From Afipia sp. OHSU_II-C1 (GTDB lineage: Bacteria; Pseudomonadota; Alphaproteobacteria; Rhizobiales; Xanthobacteraceae): a DNA stretch of 64,000 nt. The position numbers and the translations under genes were made by a program. This document shows, one piece after another, positions 62,659 to 64,000 of the stretch; within the stretch, counting starts at the first letter, position 1, and the number at the start of each line of letters is the position of its first letter. The notes beneath the pieces were generated by a model that saw nothing but the letters and a program-made list of their open reading frames with translations, made no database searches and had not been told where the DNA came from. The stretch is taken from contig NZ_APJI01000030.1 in the NCBI RefSeq assembly GCF_000497575.1, positions 1-64,000 of the forward strand. The letters run 5' to 3'.

Positions 62659-62790
62659 CGGTTCATCGTCGAGGCGCGTGTCGTTGACAACCGTCCCGCG
62701 CCGGGGTGTAAGATAGGGCATGGGGAAAGCGATCTCCCCACGAGGCGACATGCCCAAGAATCGCGTCCATTCTCTTGAGAGGGACGCATC

Positions 62791-63621
62791 ATGTCTTCCA
62801 TCAATTCGATCTCACCCGAAAAACTTGCCCGGCTGACCGGCACGCCCAAGTGTCCGGCCCTTATCGACGTTCGCCTTGCCGACGATCTTGCCGCCGAGCC
62901 GAAATTCGTTCCGGGCGCATGTCACCGGGACCATGCGTCGGTTGCCGATTGGGCGTCAGAGTTCGCCGGCCGTGCCGCCGTTGTCATATGCAAGAGAGGC
63001 GGGAAGCTGAGCGAGGGAGTCGCCGCCTGGCTCCGTCACGCCGGAGCGTCAGCCGACGTTCTGGAAGGGGGCCATGAAGCCTGGGCGAACGCGAAGCTTC
63101 CATTGGTGCCTGCTGCGAAACTACCGCCGCGCGATCGGCAGGGGCGCACGCTCTGGGTGACGCGCTCGCGGCCGAAAGTCGACCGCATCGCCTGCCCATG
63201 GCTGATCCGGCGCTTTGTCGATCCGTCCGCGATTTTTCTCTTTGTGACGGCTTCCGAAGTGGAAGAGGTCGGTCAGCGCTTTGGCGCGGCGCCGTTCGAC
63301 ATTGAAAATGTGTTCTGGAGCCATCGCGGTGAACTGTGCACCTTTGATGTCATGGTCGAGGAGTTCGGTCTTGATACAGAGCCGCTCAAGCGTCTGGCGA
63401 CTATCGTGCGCGCGGCCGATACCGCACGTCCCGATCTTTCGCCGGAAGCGCCCGGCCTGCTCGCGGCATCTCTGGGCCTGTCGCGGATGTATTCGGACGA
63501 TCTCGAACAGCTCGATGCTGGACTCGCGCTCTATGATGCGTTCTATCGCTGGTCCAGAGATGCGACCGATGAAACTCATAACTGGCCCTCGCATAAGGCC
63601 AAGGCAAAGGTCAAAGCATGA
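62791..63621 (+). CDS. chrB: Rhodanese-ChrB fusion, chromate resistance protein
   Basis: A 276-residue two-part protein. Residues about 1-115 form a rhodanese-like domain (CPALIDVRLADDLAA, VVICKRGGKLSEGVAAWLRH; the usual active-site loop carries Cys-Lys-Arg-Gly-Gly). Residues about 125-270 form a ChrB C-terminal domain (WVTRSRPKVDRIACPWLIRR, IENVFWSHRGELCTFDVMVE). Such proteins regulate or assist chromate resistance. Its stop overlaps the chrA start (ATGA), so the two genes are coupled. Ribosome site GAGAGGG precedes the ATG. Confidence 0.88.
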   Translation: MSSINSISPEKLARLTGTPKCPALIDVRLADDLAAEPKFVPGACHRDHASVADWASEFAGRAAVVICKRGGKLSEGVAAWLRHAGASADVLEGGHEAWANAKLPLVPAAKLPPRDRQGRTLWVTRSRPKVDRIACPWLIRRFVDPSAIFLFVTASEVEEVGQRFGAAPFDIENVFWSHRGELCTFDVMVEEFGLDTEPLKRLATIVRAADTARPDLSPEAPGLLAASLGLSRMYSDDLEQLDAGLALYDAFYRWSRDATDETHNWPSHKAKAKVKA

Positions 63622-64000
63622 CTGACGTCACGACGCCGTCGGCGATTCCCGCTCCACGGAGCACGCCGGGCTTTCCGGGCATGAAAGAAGCTTTCGGGGT
63701 CTGGCTTCGGGTCGCGATGCTCAGTTTTGGCGGCCCTGCCGGACAGATCGCGGTCATGCATCGCATTCTGGTGGAGGAGAAGCGCTGGGTTTCCGAGAGC
63801 CGATTCCTGCACGCCCTGAATTACTGCATGCTGCTGCCCGGTCCCGAGGCGCAGCAGCTCGCCACCTACATCGGCTGGCTGATGCATCGTACCCGCGGCG
63901 GGATCATGGCGGGCGGTCTCTTCATCATGCCCGGCGTTATCGCCATCATGGCGCTGAGCTACATCTATGCCGCCTTCGGCAATGTGGGATTTGTCGCCGC
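63618..64000 (+). CDS. chrA: Chromate transporter ChrA, N-terminal part (cut by window end)
   Basis: First 127 codons of a ChrA (CHR family) membrane transporter that expels chromate. It has the N-terminal CHR block VWLRVAMLSFGGPAGQIAVM, followed by CMLLPGPEAQQLATYIGWLM and a membrane segment (MAGGLFIMPGVIAIMALSYI). The frame is open to the end of the window. It starts in the overlapping ATGA with chrB. It would continue to roughly 400 residues if the two-domain form. Confidence 0.9.
   Translation, partial: MTDVTTPSAIPAPRSTPGFPGMKEAFGVWLRVAMLSFGGPAGQIAVMHRILVEEKRWVSESRFLHALNYCMLLPGPEAQQLATYIGWLMHRTRGGIMAGGLFIMPGVIAIMALSYIYAAFGNVGFVA

Overview
The window looks like a chromosomal segment of an alphaproteobacterium of the Bradyrhizobium/Rhodopseudomonas/Afipia group (Nitrobacteraceae, Hyphomicrobiales). 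The evidence is the high-GC coding style, the gene content (ChpT, EipA/DUF1134, alphaproteobacterial RpoH, tandem CYP153-like P450s, several Bug-type solute receptors, a hybrid CheA) and many short palindromic repeats of the kind common in these genomes. The genus is inferred, not proven.

Layout. 1-4.3 kb: the 3' end of serA, then two tandem paralogous chemoreceptors. 4.3-4.7 kb: a small GIY-YIG nuclease gene framed by perfect 29-bp inverted repeats. 4.7-14.6 kb: a Bug receptor, two tandem EamA exporters, purA, a conserved membrane protein with a formyltransferase-fold gene, small hypotheticals and a second Bug receptor. 14.6-16.5 kb: a repeat-rich stretch with an AT-rich membrane-protein gene and about 280 bp that folds into several GNRA-capped hairpins (candidate structured RNA), followed by a small Cys-rich gene. 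16.7-19.4 kb: rpoH, rluD and a membrane gene divergent from rluD whose start codon overlaps it, then tRNA-Glu. 19.5-21.7 kb: an AT-rich three-gene cassette (ParA-like ATPase plus two unrecognised proteins) directly behind that tRNA, probably horizontally acquired. 22-36 kb: a TAT-exported ABC receptor, GapN-type dehydrogenase, MFS exporter, HtpX, cold-shock protein, a redox-type adenylate cyclase, a glycosyltransferase, the YcjF/YcjX pair and a hemolysin-III protein. 36.7-46.9 kb: lipid/acyl-CoA catabolism (SDR, FAS1-like hydratase, CoA-transferase, two acyl-CoA dehydrogenases, two CYP153-like P450s) with a soluble PAS-PAS chemoreceptor. 47-56 kb: cell-envelope genes (DUF2927, L,D-transpeptidase, Flp pilin, acyltransferase, EipA), a ThDP enzyme, tRNA-Val, YHS protein and CysQ. 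56-62.7 kb: chpT followed by cheA-cheW-cheY-cheB-cheR. 62.8-64 kb: chrB-chrA chromate resistance, chrA cut by the window end.

How it works together. Three chemoreceptors and one complete che operon form a chemotaxis set, but cheA carries a one-base insertion that would separate the kinase ATPase from its CheW-like and receiver domains unless it is a sequence error. The 37.7-43.8 kb minus-strand block reads as an oxidation route: P450 hydroxylation, then CoA activation and acyl-CoA dehydrogenation/hydration. The items most worth following are the ParA cassette behind tRNA-Glu, the multi-hairpin element at 15.8-16.06 kb, and the nuclease gene bounded by long inverted repeats.
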